NCBI RefSeq assembly: GCF_002127325.2
Contig: NC_035436.2
Coordinates: 108,709,591 to 108,773,590, forward strand
Origin: Helianthus annuus
Lineage: Eukaryota; Streptophyta; Magnoliopsida; Asterales; Asteraceae
Reading direction: 5' to 3'
DNA length: 64,000 nt
Shown here: piece after piece, positions 21,446 through 32,881 of the stretch
Position numbering within the stretch: the first letter of the stretch is position 1
How the letters are laid out: each line of letters opens with the position of its first letter
Translations under genes and position numbers: made by a program
Notes under the pieces: generated by a model
What the model saw: the letters and a program-made list of their open reading frames with translations, nothing else
Told to the model about the DNA's origin: nothing
Databases searched by the model: none

Positions 21446-24400
21446 TGTCACACCCCGACCACGTAAAACGACAAATCGTGGCGGAAACGCCGGGGAGTGT
21501 TGTAACAGAATTATTGTTTCAAACCATGGATACGAAGAGTTTCATTTCATTAAATATTAAACATTGTTTTAAAGTTAAACAAGCAAACCAAACATAGACT
21601 AATATCATTATTAAATCACTAAGGCCTCGTCCGGTCCTAAGTGAGCATGCTTCCTATTCGCAATCAACACTAAGCAACTTCACCTGAAACATATGTAAAA
21701 ACAAAGTCAACAAAGAAATGCTGGCGAGTACATAGGTTTTGTGTGAGTGTCAGATTCATGGCTCGTTTATACGTTAGAATAAATTGTGCAACCTTGTTAA
21801 TTGTCATTAGAAAACCTTGTTTTATAAAATGTTTGTATCGTAAAATGAATAACCGAATCAAAATAGTTTGGTTATAATTTATAAACCTCGAAGCCATGAA
21901 TCTTTACCCAAAACATTTGTTTTTCGTAAACCAAATCGTAAATCCTTTTCGTAATAAAATTCGTATAGTTTATATCGTTTCGAAAACCTCGTTTGTGTGA
22001 CATCGCTTCCAATTGTTTACCCAGATCGTTTAATTCGTTAAACATCTCTTTAGTCCTTTAAATCATTCTCGTTTTAGATCGTGAAACTACTTATGGTCGT
22101 CTCGCTAATAACATTCAAACCTGTGTGACTCGTTTATTGTTCAACTCGTTTTCGCATTAACAAACCTCCAAAGGGTAAGTTAACAATCATCAGATTCGGT
22201 CGTTACCCACCTAACCCACACATAACCATGGGTCCGGTCTGATAACGGGATTTGTCGGATCCTAGGGTACCATAACCTAATACTGGTCGGTTTGGCCGAA
22301 ATTAATGAATGTCATTTGTTATGTAATTACAACCAACAAGCTCGTTCACATTATCGAAATTCTTATTAGTTTAATATAAACCATATTACTCGTTGTGAAA
22401 CCATCGTTAAAACATTGAAATCGTTTTGATACATATTAATCACCCCAAAACAATTGAAAACAGTAAAATAGGGGAACTATGTACTCACCTTTGGGTGCGT
22501 TTTTATATGCTAACACAATCCCTCAAATTATTTATTTGTCCTAAATTAAATAAGAATGATTTAATAAACAAAATTCATAAAAATGATGAAGTTTCTCCGA
22601 TACTTAGAATTTTCACATAACCTTGAGATTCCTTGAAAAGTTATTATTTTTGATTATTTTCGTATATTTGCGTATATGTACTCAAGCGTAAAACAAATAA
22701 TCTTGTCAAGTATTATCATGTCATCATACACATATTATAAAACACATAGCACATTGTAACATATAAATTTTTCTCATGAACAACCCATTATAGTTATGTC
22801 GAAAAACACTTATTTTAGCGTTTCGGTAACTTTTTTCAGCGTCGGAAGTCACGTATGACTAACCAAACACCAAGTAAACTTAATATAAGTTAAAATACTT
22901 ATTTTTATACTAAAAATATCAGTTTGGTTACTGATCTAAAACAGTTTAATAAAAATCCTTCGAAAAGGCGATTTTTAACCGTTTTACCGCATAGTTTTGC
23001 ATCAAACGTTACCCGAACCATCCCTAATCGAAACGACTTGAAATTTTATCATAACCCATGTTATTTACTGAATAAAATAATGGTTTTACTCATGATAGTG
23101 CAGGTCTTAAATAAAGCATTTAAATCATGCAAATTTCGCATATTTTACCACTTTTTAAGCTATATGTACAACATGTAAAGCTACCAACTTTATGTCAAAG
23201 TTTCATGCCATTATAATTTACCAAACAGATGTTATTTTTGTGTTTATAACCTGTTCAAAAAATATTTTTGTTATATAGCCATTTTTCATCACTTCTTGAG
23301 CTTAAAACCAACATGTATCTTCATGTACAAGTGTCTAAAGCATGCTAACATAGCATCAACATTTAATATGGGTTTAGATGCATAAAATATGTGTTATATT
23401 TAGGTGTATTTGCTGATGTACTTTGCATTTAACATATCATACATAAATCACCAGCTACTTGCATCTTTACCACCATTCAAGAACATGCAATAACATAAAC
23501 AAGTATTAAAAAAAATCGAACTTCAAGACTCATACACACACATATGTATGTACGGTTATACATGTATATATACACCACCATTTTTTGTAACCAAGACCCA
23601 TTTCATTTTTAGATTTCAAGTTTAGTGAAAATCCCAAGATTCAAGAGAAACTTTAAATCATCTAGGAACAACTATGAATCAATGGTATGATTTAAACATA
23701 AGTGTTATACCTTCAAGATTCAAGTAGGTTGTGGGATGATAGGAAGCTTGTATTCACTTGACAACACCTTGGGAACACCCTTAGATCTTCACACTAACTT
23801 GAGGTTTACTAGAAAGGGTGTTGAATCTTCAAGAACAAGACTTGAAGATATGAAGATGATTAACATAGAGAGAGGGAGAGATGGGGATGGTTTTGGGTGG
23901 GAGAGAGGGAAGTGAAGATGGAGTAATGGAATGGTGGTATTTATAGATCATCCATATAGCATATTCCTGGCATATTCCTGGCATATTCCTGGCATATTCC
24001 TGGTATATTCCTGGAATATTCCTGGTATATTCCTGGCATATTCCTGGCATATTCCTAGCATATTCATGGGTTTGCTGCGTTGTCTGCATTTTGCAGTATA
24101 AGCACTGTGTCGCGTAGGAACACACGGTACGCGCTTAAACTTGAAAAATAACGTTTTTAAGCGTTTTAATTTATTTTTCAACACGAACCTGATTAAAATA
24201 AAATTTTAATCATAACAGAATATTTGTGGGATTAGATATTATCCGGGCGGCTACCAACGTTCGTTTCGTAATTAGTTCTTTAGTTCAAATAAACATGTTT
24301 TCGCCATACCGAATCCTTCGAAACTTATTTTTAAGTTATGTAAGGGATATTTAGGGTATATTTGGCTTACATCACAGTTCTGGAGTGTACGTCGCGTTAA

Positions 24401-24609
24401 ACTGATTGCGTTTAAGCACCAGTTTGCGTATAACCTTCCAGAAAGTGATTTAAAGCTTGAAATCGGTATCGAATCAAATTGTAAAATTAATAAACACAAT
24501 TGCACATATAGTAACACCAAAATACACATAATAACACCAAAGCATATTATTTTATTGATAACGGACATTGCTTTACATAATATGATGATTGCAGATCACA
24601 GTTATCACA
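21446..24609 (-). mobile_element. A: 5' LTR (right)
   Basis: TGTCACACCCCG to AGTTATCACA, followed by the TSD AAAGT. U5 hairpin at 21453-21495. Promoter at 23938-24069. This LTR drives the genomic RNA toward lower coordinates. Confidence 0.92.
23938..24069 (-). promoter_or_regulatory. A: 5' LTR TATA box with upstream 11-bp x 10 array
   Basis: TATA box CTATAAATA on the minus strand (23938-23946), then ten 11-bp units at 23960-24069. The number of units equals that in the other LTR, but the order of variant units (CATATTCCTGG, TATATTCCTGG, AATATTCCTGG, CATATTCATGG) differs, so the array has changed since insertion or within the source population. Confidence 0.6.
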
Positions 24610-24614
24610 AAAGT

Positions 24615-25130
24615 AACACGGGAATAGTGAACAAGTCACATCCCCAAACAGTCTCACCAACCACAGCCGAAAAATAATGCAGGTCCACAGAGTACATGCT
24701 ATTATCCAGGAGTCAAAAGGCTTCAACCCCCGAAAGGGTAAGCCCCTCACTGCAAGCTGGTTCACTAGTCAAATGAATACTTCTTCGGGAGATGTCTTCT
24801 CCTATATAATGACACTTCATTCATTAAACAAAGACATCTCAGATCAGATTCGTTCCCTCAAACTCTGGTCCTTCACATCGTACACTTACTTCACTCAAGT
24901 GTCCCTCACTCACATTCACATTACACTTATTCTTTCTGTTCCTCAATCCTTTTCTGAACAACACTTCAGAATAGGATCTTCAAACAAGAAACATAAACTA
25001 GTGAACCTCCTTCCACGTCTTGCAAACGTGGGGGGACCCCACGACCTGCGTTAGGCAAGGTTAAACCCTTTAACCCTTCTGCCTAACCACCCTTGCTACT
25101 ATCTTCGGTCTATATTTTGTTGTCTCAACA
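24615..25130 (+). mobile_element. C: 5' LTR, second segment
   Basis: Resumes C's LTR after A and its TSD, and ends CTCAACA two bases before the PBS. TATA box TATATAA at 24803-24809, in sense with C. A short GC-rich inverted stretch (CGTGGGGGGACCCCACG near 25027) precedes the end. Confidence 0.7.
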
Positions 25131-25132
25131 AG

Positions 25133-25150
25133 TTGGCGCCCACCGTGGGG
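25133..25150 (+). promoter_or_regulatory. C: primer-binding site
   Basis: TTGGCGCCCACCGTGGGG, the same site as in F2 and typical of Tat/Ogre/Retand elements; most probably complementary to a tRNA-Arg 3' end. Two bases (AG) separate it from the LTR. Confidence 0.8.
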
Positions 25151-25211
25151 CTACGCCGCTATTTCTCCTCAAAAAGACCTAGTAGTGTAGCTCTTCTCTC
25201 TCAAAGTTGTC

Positions 25212-26960
25212 ATGTCTGAAAGTGGATCCCCAGGTGAAGTGAACCAGGTACCAAACACTTCAACTCCGGGTAGTAGTCAAGCCCATGTGGCTATCCCAAC
25301 TTCTTTTTCAACTCCGGGGAGCACACCCGAGTTTCTCACCTTTAACACTCCAACTCCTTCTAGATCTGGAGTTCCTTCCCCTAACGTCGGTGTTACGGAC
25401 ACCCCCACACGTATTGAACTCACCCCCGAGGGAGTTGCTAGTAATTTTCTTGAGTTGAGGACCCTCCTCAACCAGTATGTGAACAAAGAAAAACACAAGG
25501 GAGTAAGGATTCGTCTAGACTACGATGAGCCTGAACCAACACTGTCTCCCGGACCTCCCATTCCACCTTTTACAACCAGGAATGAGGCTGGCCCCAGTAA
25601 TCCTTCAAACCCCGTTCCATATTTATCCACCATGACAAATCCTACAACATATCCCCTCTTTTAATCCAAACCAGTTACAATTGGTGCTCCTCTGGGCCAT
25701 GAGCTGACTTTGGATCAACTCCTACATTCCCCAGTATAAAGCTTCCCCGCCTCTACCACCACTTCATGGGAACAAGCCCTGTCAGTGCTTCCATTGGCAC
25801 GAAGTGCGGTAATGAGCACCCCCCTTGGAGTTAGCTGCCCGATCACATCCGGAAGCCTCCAAGGTTTCAACCCTATGTCCTAGATGATGACCCAGATGAT
25901 GGACAGTTTACCATTGCAACACTTCATCAATCAAGTGCTAGCCACTCAAGGGAACAACAATGGTAATAATAATATGGGTACAAGGGAAGAACACTTGGCT
26001 AAACCCTACAAGCCGAGTAACCTTTCATGCTTCTCACAGCAAATAGCCGATTACGATTTTCAAACAAAGATCAAGATACCGTCCCACATCAGAACGTACG
26101 ACGGGTCTGAAGACCCAGAGGACCATCTTCAGATCTTTACTGGTGCAGCAACGATAGAAAAATGGTCAAACGCTGAATGTTGTTTAGTGTTCATGCAAAC
26201 CCTTATCGGATCTGCCAGGATTTGGTTCAACGATTTACCTGCTCGAAGCATTCGAGGCTTTGACGACCCTAGCAAGGGTTTTTTGGCCAACTTCTCCCAG
26301 CAGAGACGATATGTCAAAGATGCAACCATCATTTTTCAAATAAAACAACGAGATAATGAAAGTCTTCGTGAGTTTATTGAACGATACAAAAAGGAAGGTC
26401 TGACCTATGTAGGGGCAGACGAAAAAATGAGTGTAGCCGGTTTCATGAACGCTATCACCTCAAAATATCTCACAAGAGACTTCAACAAGTCCCTGCCTAA
26501 GACCTTGGAGGAGGCCCTCGAAAGAGCAGAAGCCCACATCCGAGGAGAGGAAGCAGTTGACATCAAGGAACAGAGGAAAAGAGGGTCTAGCTGGCGAAGT
26601 AATAGCCCGGTCAGAAAAAGAGGGAATTACAACTCCTATGACAGACGGCAAAAGGGTTCAGACCATCGAAGGTCTGAAGGCCGGAACCCTCCAACCAGGG
26701 AAAAAGGCATGAGTGTCACACCCCTCACAAAGACCCCTCAAGAAATCCTGGTAACAGAAGAAGTCAAACAGAACTTTAGGCCTCCCAGGCCTCTCCCCAA
26801 AAGTAGGAAAAATGAGAACTCCACACAGTTCTGTGAGTTTCATGAAGAAAAGGGTCACCACACCAACGATTGCTTCCAACTAAAGAAAAGAATTGAAGAG
26901 GCTGTTAAGTCAGGTGAACTCGCCCATTTGGTAAAAAGGGGTTCGAGACAAGATGGCTGA
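25212..26960 (+). pseudogene. gag: C: gag (Tat/Retand type), interrupted
   Basis: ATG at 25212 (MSESGSPG), Ser/Pro/Thr-rich N-terminus, stops near 25662, 25737 and 25881, then an open stretch 25884-26960 in the same frame. The core shows YDGSEDPEDHLQIF, CCLVFMQTLIGSARIWFNDLP, FEANFSQQ-like LANFSQQRRY, LREFIERYKKEG and EEALERAEAHI, which is a clear retrotransposon gag domain of the Tat lineage. A basic linker and a single zinc knuckle, CEFHEEKGHHTNDC, follow. After LVK the frame shifts at an A/G homopolymer near 26935. Confidence 0.85.
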
Positions 26961-27651
26961 AGGTAAGGGAAAGGAAGTCAATATGGTAAACTCTGATGAA
27001 AAGGTTCCTCATAAGAGGCAGCGGTTGGAAGCTTGGGAGCTTCAATGTGTTTGCTTTCCCAACAGAAAAAGGCCCTCTTTCAAGCCCTCTCGTCGTGGAA
27101 GCTACCATTGGAACGTTGGAAACACATAGGGCATACATAGACACTGGGGCAGCCACTGAAATCATGTTCGAGAAATTTTTCAACCGCTTAAGCAATGAAG
27201 AACGCTCAAGGCTTCAACCCTCTGGAACCTCCATAAAAGGCATTGCTGATATACCCCTCAAGCCTTTAGGTCAATTGACACTAGATGTTTGCTTCAGCGA
27301 AGGTCAGAAGAAAAGAATTCAGCCGCTTACCTTCGTGGGTCTCAACATACCTTCAAACTATGATGTAATCATAGGAAGGCCGGGGCAATGTGCCTTCTTT
27401 ATGGCAGTGTCCATTGGGCATGGCACGGCAAAATTCCCAACCAAAAGGGGGTAGCAACTCTTCAACCCTCCCAAGAGGCCTACATGGTCGAAGGTGAAAG
27501 TCCCAGAAGTGAAGAAGACAAGCAAAGGCTTATCATAAATCCTAAGTACCCTGAACAAAGAATAAGGGTTAACCCAAACCTTTCACAAGAAACTCTCTCT
27601 TATTTGGAAAAGTTGTTAACACATTACAGGAATCCCCTGAAGCGTTGCTGA
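26961..27651 (+). pseudogene. C: aspartic protease and linker to RT
   Basis: Protease motif AYIDTGAATEIMFEKFF (about 27133-27180) keeps D-T-G. The flap-side motif DVIIGRPGQCAF is also present. The frame then shifts near 27430 into a linker (ATLQPSQEAYMVEGES to LEKLLTHYR), which in this lineage connects protease to RT. It ends at a stop at 27649-27651. It would cleave the Gag-Pol polyprotein if intact. Confidence 0.75.
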
Positions 27652-30600
27652 ACATGAGTTGAGGATACCTCCCGATGTCAAACCTGTGGTTCAAAAGAAA
27701 AGAAGCTTAGTACCAGAAAGAAGCCTGGCTGCTTGTCAGGAGGTTGAGAAGCTCGTATCTGCTAGTATTCTCCGAGAAGTCAAGTACCAATCATGGGTTG
27801 CAAACCCGGTTATGGTCAAGAAACCTGATAACTCCTGGAGAATGTGCATAGACTTCAAAGATCTCAACAAAGCTTGTCCTAAGGACTGCTATCCACTACC
27901 AGAAATTGACCTTAAGGTTGACTCGCACACCGGTTACTCTTTCAAATGCTTTCTTGATGCTTACAAAGGGTATCACCAAATACTCATGAAAGAGGAAGAT
28001 GAAGAAAAGACGGCGTTCCACACTGATAAAGGAATCTTCTGTTACAAGAAGATGCCTTTTGGGCTAAAGAACGCCGGAGCAACCTACCAACGTCTGGTGG
28101 ACAAAGCTTTTGCAAGCCAAATTGGCAAAAACATGGAAGCCTATGTCGATGACTTGGTAATCAAAAGCAAGACGGAGTATCAAATGCTTGACGACATCCA
28201 AGAAACTTTCAAAAATCTCAGGAAGGTTAACATGAAACTTAACCCTGAAAAGTGCTCGTTTGGATTCGAAGAAGGAAAATTCATGGGTCACATTGTCGGA
28301 AAACAAAGCATCAAGGCCAACCCAAATAAAGTAAAAGCCGTCCTCGAAGCCAAGCCACCAAAAACCAAAAAAGAGGTTGAAAGCATAAGCGGGAAACTTG
28401 CTGCCCTAAAGCGTTTCACTTCCAAGCTGGCTGAAAGGTCCCCTACCCTTCTACAAAACACTTAAAAATTGTTCTGATAAGAAGGATTTCAAATGGACCG
28501 ATGAGGCCGAGAAAGCATTCAACCAGATGAAACAACACCTGGCCTCCTTGCCAGACATTGCAGCCCCAGAAACGGGAGAGTTGATCTCAGTCTATCTATC
28601 AGTTGCTGAAGAGGCCATAAGTGCAGTCCTCACAATCGAACGAAACACGGTTCAGGTACCCGTTTACTTCTTCAACAAAACTTTAAAATTAGCTGAGACC
28701 AAATATCCTCCCCTTGAAAAACTCGCCCTAGCCCTAGTTCAAACAGCTAGAAGGCTTAGGAGGTATTTCCAAGCACATCCTATACAAGTGGTCACTGACC
28801 AACCTGTTAAAAATGTGCTCGAAAAACCTGAGAACTCAGGAAGGTTAGCAAAATGGGCAGTGGAACTAGGTGAGCACAACATCACCTATGTCCCATGAAA
28901 AGCCATTAAAGCCCAAGTCCTGGCCGACTTCCTTGCGGAAGTCCCAAACCAAACAATTGACGAAGTAAACACTACAACCACTGAACCCTCCAACCTTGAG
29001 GCTTGGAAGCTATTTACCGACGGAGCCTCAAGCGTTGAAGGGTTAGGGGCTGGGTTAGTTCTGATCAACCCTGAAGGGTTAGAATTCACATATGCTCTTC
29101 GTTTTGATTTTCAGACCACCAATAATGAGGCTGAATACGAGGCACTGATCGCCGGCTTAAGGCTGGCCAAAGAAATGAAAGTCCAAAAGCTTGAAGTGTT
29201 CACAGATTCATTACTAGTCTCAAGCCAAGTCAACGTTAGCTATGTTGCTAAAGAACCCAATATGAGAAGATATAAAGAAAAATCTAAGGAATTGATGAAC
29301 ACCTTCCAAGAATGCAGTATCAAACAAATTCCAAGGTCCCAAAACAAAAAGGCTAATGCCTTAAGTAAGCTAGCATCCCTCACCTTTGCCCACCTCACCA
29401 AGAAGGTGTTGGTTGAAGTGTTGAAGGCTCCATCGATCGATGAAGTAGAGGTCCAAGATGTGGTCATCGAGGAAGATCCAAACTGGATGACTCCCATCAA
29501 AAAATTCCTTCGAAATGGTGAACTACCTGATGATCAAGTAGAAGCCGAAAGGGTTAAAATCAAAGCAAGACAATATGTGTTGCAAGGAGAAACCCTCTAC
29601 AAAAAGGGTTACCTTGCCCCCTTGCTAAGATGTGTTGGTCCCGAGCAAAGTAAGTATTTGATCAAAGAAATTCACGAAGGTGTATGTGGAGCCCATTTTG
29701 GAGCTAGGTCGGTGGTTGCAAAACTCATGTACCTTGGATATTTCTGGCCCTCGATGCATCGTGACACCACCGAGCAATTGAAGAAATGCGATGCTTGTCA
29801 GATTCATGCTCCAATCCCAAAAAGTCCCAAACATGATCTTGTCCCAATAACCTCGGCATGGCCATTCCATAAGTGGGGAATGGACATTGTTGGACCATTC
29901 CCTCCAACCAAAGGAGGAGTAAAATTCTTGCTAGTAGCAATAGACTACTTTACCAAATGGCCCGAGGTTAAACCCTCGCAAAGATCACAGGGAAACAGGT
30001 CATCGACTTCGTTTGGGAAAACATCATCTGCTGCTATGGGTTGCCGGGAGTGATTGTCACCGACAATGGAAAGCAATTTGCTGAAAAGCCTTTCAGCCTT
30101 TGGTGTAAAGAGTACAGGATCAACCAGATCTTCAGCTCAGTGGCTTACCCGCAATCAAATGGCCAGGTTGAAAGGGCAAATCGAAGCATAGTGGAAGGCA
30201 TCAAGACAAGATTAGGAAGATACGAAAGCAATTGGCTCAAAGAATTGCCTAGTGTTCTATGGGCAATTAGAACAACCGAAAAAACAAGCCACAAGAAAAC
30301 ACCTTTTAGCTTGGTATTTGGATCCGAGGCTGTAATCCCTGCTAAAATAGGAGTTGTAACCCAACGAATCGTCAACATGGATCCCGAAACGAACCAACAA
30401 GAGACCATGTTGAATTTACAACTGCTAGAGGAAGCCCGAGATCAAGCCGCAATCTAAGAAGCCAAATATAAGCAGAAAATGGAAGCCTACTACAACAAGA
30501 AGGTTAAGAACGAACGATTCAAGCCAGGAACCTAGTCCTCAGAAACAATGAAGCTAGCAAAAAGGAAAATCAAGGAAAGCTGGGCCCAAAATGGGAAGGT

Positions 30601-30714
30601 CCATACACCATCCTCGAAGCACACAAGGGTGGATCCTATAAGCTAGCAGATTCAGAAGGCAAAAGGCTTCCAAGGCATTGGAACGGCAAAACCCTGAGAA
30701 GATTTCATGTTTAG
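27652..30714 (+). pseudogene. pol: C: RT, RNase H, second (archaeal-type) RNase H and integrase, broken
   Basis: RT: WRMCIDFKDLNKACPKDCYPLP, MPFGLKNAGATYQRLVD, catalytic AYVDDLVIKSK; frame lost near 28440. RNase H: 28527-28898, stop after ITYVP. A second RNase H follows (LFTDGASSVEGLGAG, NNEAEYEALIAGL, VFTDSLLVSSQV), the hallmark of the Tat/Ogre lineage. Integrase: zinc region HEGVCGAHFG to KKCDACQIH, then GMDIVGPF, with a frame break near 29975, then VTDNGKQF and GQVERANR. Ends at TAG 30712-30714. At least two frame changes and several stops make it inactive. Confidence 0.88.
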
Positions 30715-31654
30715 ACAGAAAAGTTTGGTTTGTATCAAAATGTACCTCGAACAACACTATGAAAACCTTTTGTAAAAAAACAAGTACTGCTTGAATGAAT
30801 GAAGTTGTTTTATCAAACTTGTCTTTCTATCCTAATATCAGGTTGAGAACCTAGCAAAAAACTCCATGGCAAGGGCCATGTAAGGGGATGAGCTCCCAGG
30901 CCACATCGCTCAATAGGTTCAAGGGTTGAATGAACCTATATAAGGGGTGAGTTCCTAAATCAATACAACTCCATGAGACTTATTAAGCCAAAGCAAAATT
31001 GTCTCATAGACAGGTCTGAACAACCTACACCAATCGTTCCTTAAGCCTTAGAAATATAACCAACAAACAGGCTTACGAAGTCGAATAAATCACAAAGAAA
31101 TAATAAAGAGGATAGGTGCTATGTCTTTTTGTTAAAAAATACCAAGGCTAAGTGTCTGCAGCACTGACCCCTTTAAGGTGTAAAAAACATAAAGACAACG
31201 CAAATTCAACAAAGACAATGGTAAAAGAGAGAAAATTATCCAAGGAAAAATACAAGCAAAAATCTGTCGGCAAAATATACAAACCAAATCAAAAGCTATC
31301 AAGGCTCCAAGCTACCCATGTGACAAGCTTGAAATGTTGAATGCTCTAACCCACCTATGATTAGCCAAATGCTTGAAGGGTTAAAGCCTACCAAACAAAC
31401 TCAGCAAAGCAGGCATAAAAACACAACACAAGTAATATAATTAACCATCATACCATAGTAAAGAAAGTCATGAAAGACTTTCAAATAAAAGTTACAGCAA
31501 GTTCTAGTAACTTGCAAGTTAAACTATTGTTCAAATGGCCATACAGGCCCAACACACCACCAACAGGAACCTTAAGGGTTCCTGGAAACCTAATATTGTT
31601 CAAAATAACATTACAAACCATAAATTGTTTTACTAAGAAAGCTACGAATAATCA
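30715..31654. other. C: spacer between pol and antisense ORF
   Basis: No credible ORF. AT-rich, with two similar GGGATGAG/GGGGTGAG segments around 30893-30950. It lies between two convergent coding units and probably holds both 3' ends. Confidence 0.45.
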
Positions 31655-32788
31655 TTAGATGGCAGAAGGATTGGAGACACCAGAACCTTCAGCTTTGGCC
31701 TTCTTAGCTTTCTTGGGCTTTTTAACCTTTGCACCACCATCACCACTAACCGCTGAGGTCTCCAAACCAACATCCTTTGAAGCATCCGGCACACTCGAGA
31801 AGGTATCATCACTATCTCCGGAATAAGATCTTTTCTTCGAAAGTGAGCCCAAGACCACAGTGCAAACTTTTTCATTTAGACCCTCCGGTTTCAAATCCTG
31901 TAAAACAGACAAAGGCTTACCAAAGCAAGAGGAAACCTGACGAACAAAAGCATAGGTTAGCCTCTCCATCTGTTCAACTGAGCTTTTGAAAACATTAGAA
32001 GCGTCAGGACAAAATAAGGGGGACTGTTCCAGAGAATGCCCAGCGTCATGCAACTTGTAACCAGCAATGAGACCTTGGTGTTTTCCCAAATTAAGCAACT
32101 TTGTATAAACATCACCAAGAGCGGAGTTAAACTCGGCAGAATGGAGCAGGTAGGTGACAACCTGTTGAAAGCCCTGCTCAATCAACCACTGGTTATCACT
32201 AGTTGCACGAGAAACTGAAGCCTTCAGGCTCTCCTTATCTTCATCAAAGGCTTTCTGAGCAACAGATAAAGCCTCCCTGTCTACCTTTAGCTTCAACCGA
32301 TCAGCCTCAAAACTCTTCTTAAAGTCGATCATCTCAATCTCATGCTGCCTTGACAAGCCTTCAACCTTCTTCGACCAAGCTTCCTCCTTCTCAGCAAAAC
32401 TGCTTATCTCCTTCTTCATCACTGCCATCGAAGACTTCATCTTATATTTCTTCTTGGAAAACTCCTCATACTCTTGCATCCTCTGACGAAAACGGGCAAC
32501 GCCCTGAGGAAGCATGGCAGCAAGGTTGCAAGTACTGAGAGTCATACGAGACAACATCACATCATTATCCATTTCGGAGATAGTCTTGTGAACCGAAGGG
32601 GGAGCAATATGACTCAAGGCCTCTTCTCAAACAGCAGCATCTTTAAAGCTATCATCGACTTTCACCGACCAACATGGCACATAAACCGCATCCGGATCTA
32701 ACCCTTCAACGTCCATACTCGTAGAACCCTGAACAGGTGTAGCAGCAACCTTCTTGGCCGAACCCTTTTTGCCATGAACAACTAACTT
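31655..32788 (-). pseudogene. C: antisense ORF (aORF), coiled-coil protein, 5' end cut by E
   Basis: Open on the strand opposite to C's gag-pol. The frame reads from the junction with E at 32788, through one TGA after DDSFKDAAV (near 32624), to a stop at 31655. The middle is rich in E/K/R heptads (about 100-230 residues in) and predicts as coiled coil. A conserved block follows (GLIAGYKLHDAGHSLEQ, VEQMERLTYAFVRQVSS), then a Ser/Asp region and a lysine-rich tail (KKPKKAKKAKAEG), possibly a nuclear signal. Extra ORFs, often antisense and 3' of pol, are known in Tat-lineage elements; function unknown. The upstream codons METRVVTK seen in translation belong to E's LTR. Confidence 0.7.
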
Positions 32789-32881
32789 TGTGACAACTCG
32801 AGTTTCCAAGATTCCTTTTTCGCATTTATTGCATGCTCACTGTTTGTCTAGTTGTTTACTAGCACAATTTGGTTTGCTTGT
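32789..32881 (+). mobile_element. E: 5' LTR, first segment
   Basis: TGTGACAACTCGAGTTTCC and the next 70 bp match the start of E's 3' LTR at 47179. It interrupts C's aORF; the base run before it (AACTT, 32784-32788) is the expected TSD. It ends where D's truncated LTR begins. Confidence 0.8.

Larger units (their letters stand above)
13265..24609 (-). mobile_element. A: complete Tekay-like chromovirus (11.3 kb), coding region dead
   Basis: LTRs at 13265-16427 (3163 bp) and 21446-24609 (3164 bp), internal region 16428-21445. The TSD is AAAGT (13260-13264 and 24610-24614). PBS (21425-21438) and PPT (16428-16443) are in the right places for a minus-strand element. The order gag, protease, RT, RNase H, integrase, chromodomain marks a Ty3/gypsy chromovirus; long LTRs and the iMet PBS suit the Tekay/Del lineage. 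The two LTRs look alike over long stretches, so insertion is fairly recent. It lies inside C's 5' LTR. Confidence 0.93.

Noticed and set aside
25277..25498. Minus-strand ORFs opposite C's gag N-terminus
   Set aside because: Antisense shadows of a Ser/Pro-rich coding segment; no start context or motif.
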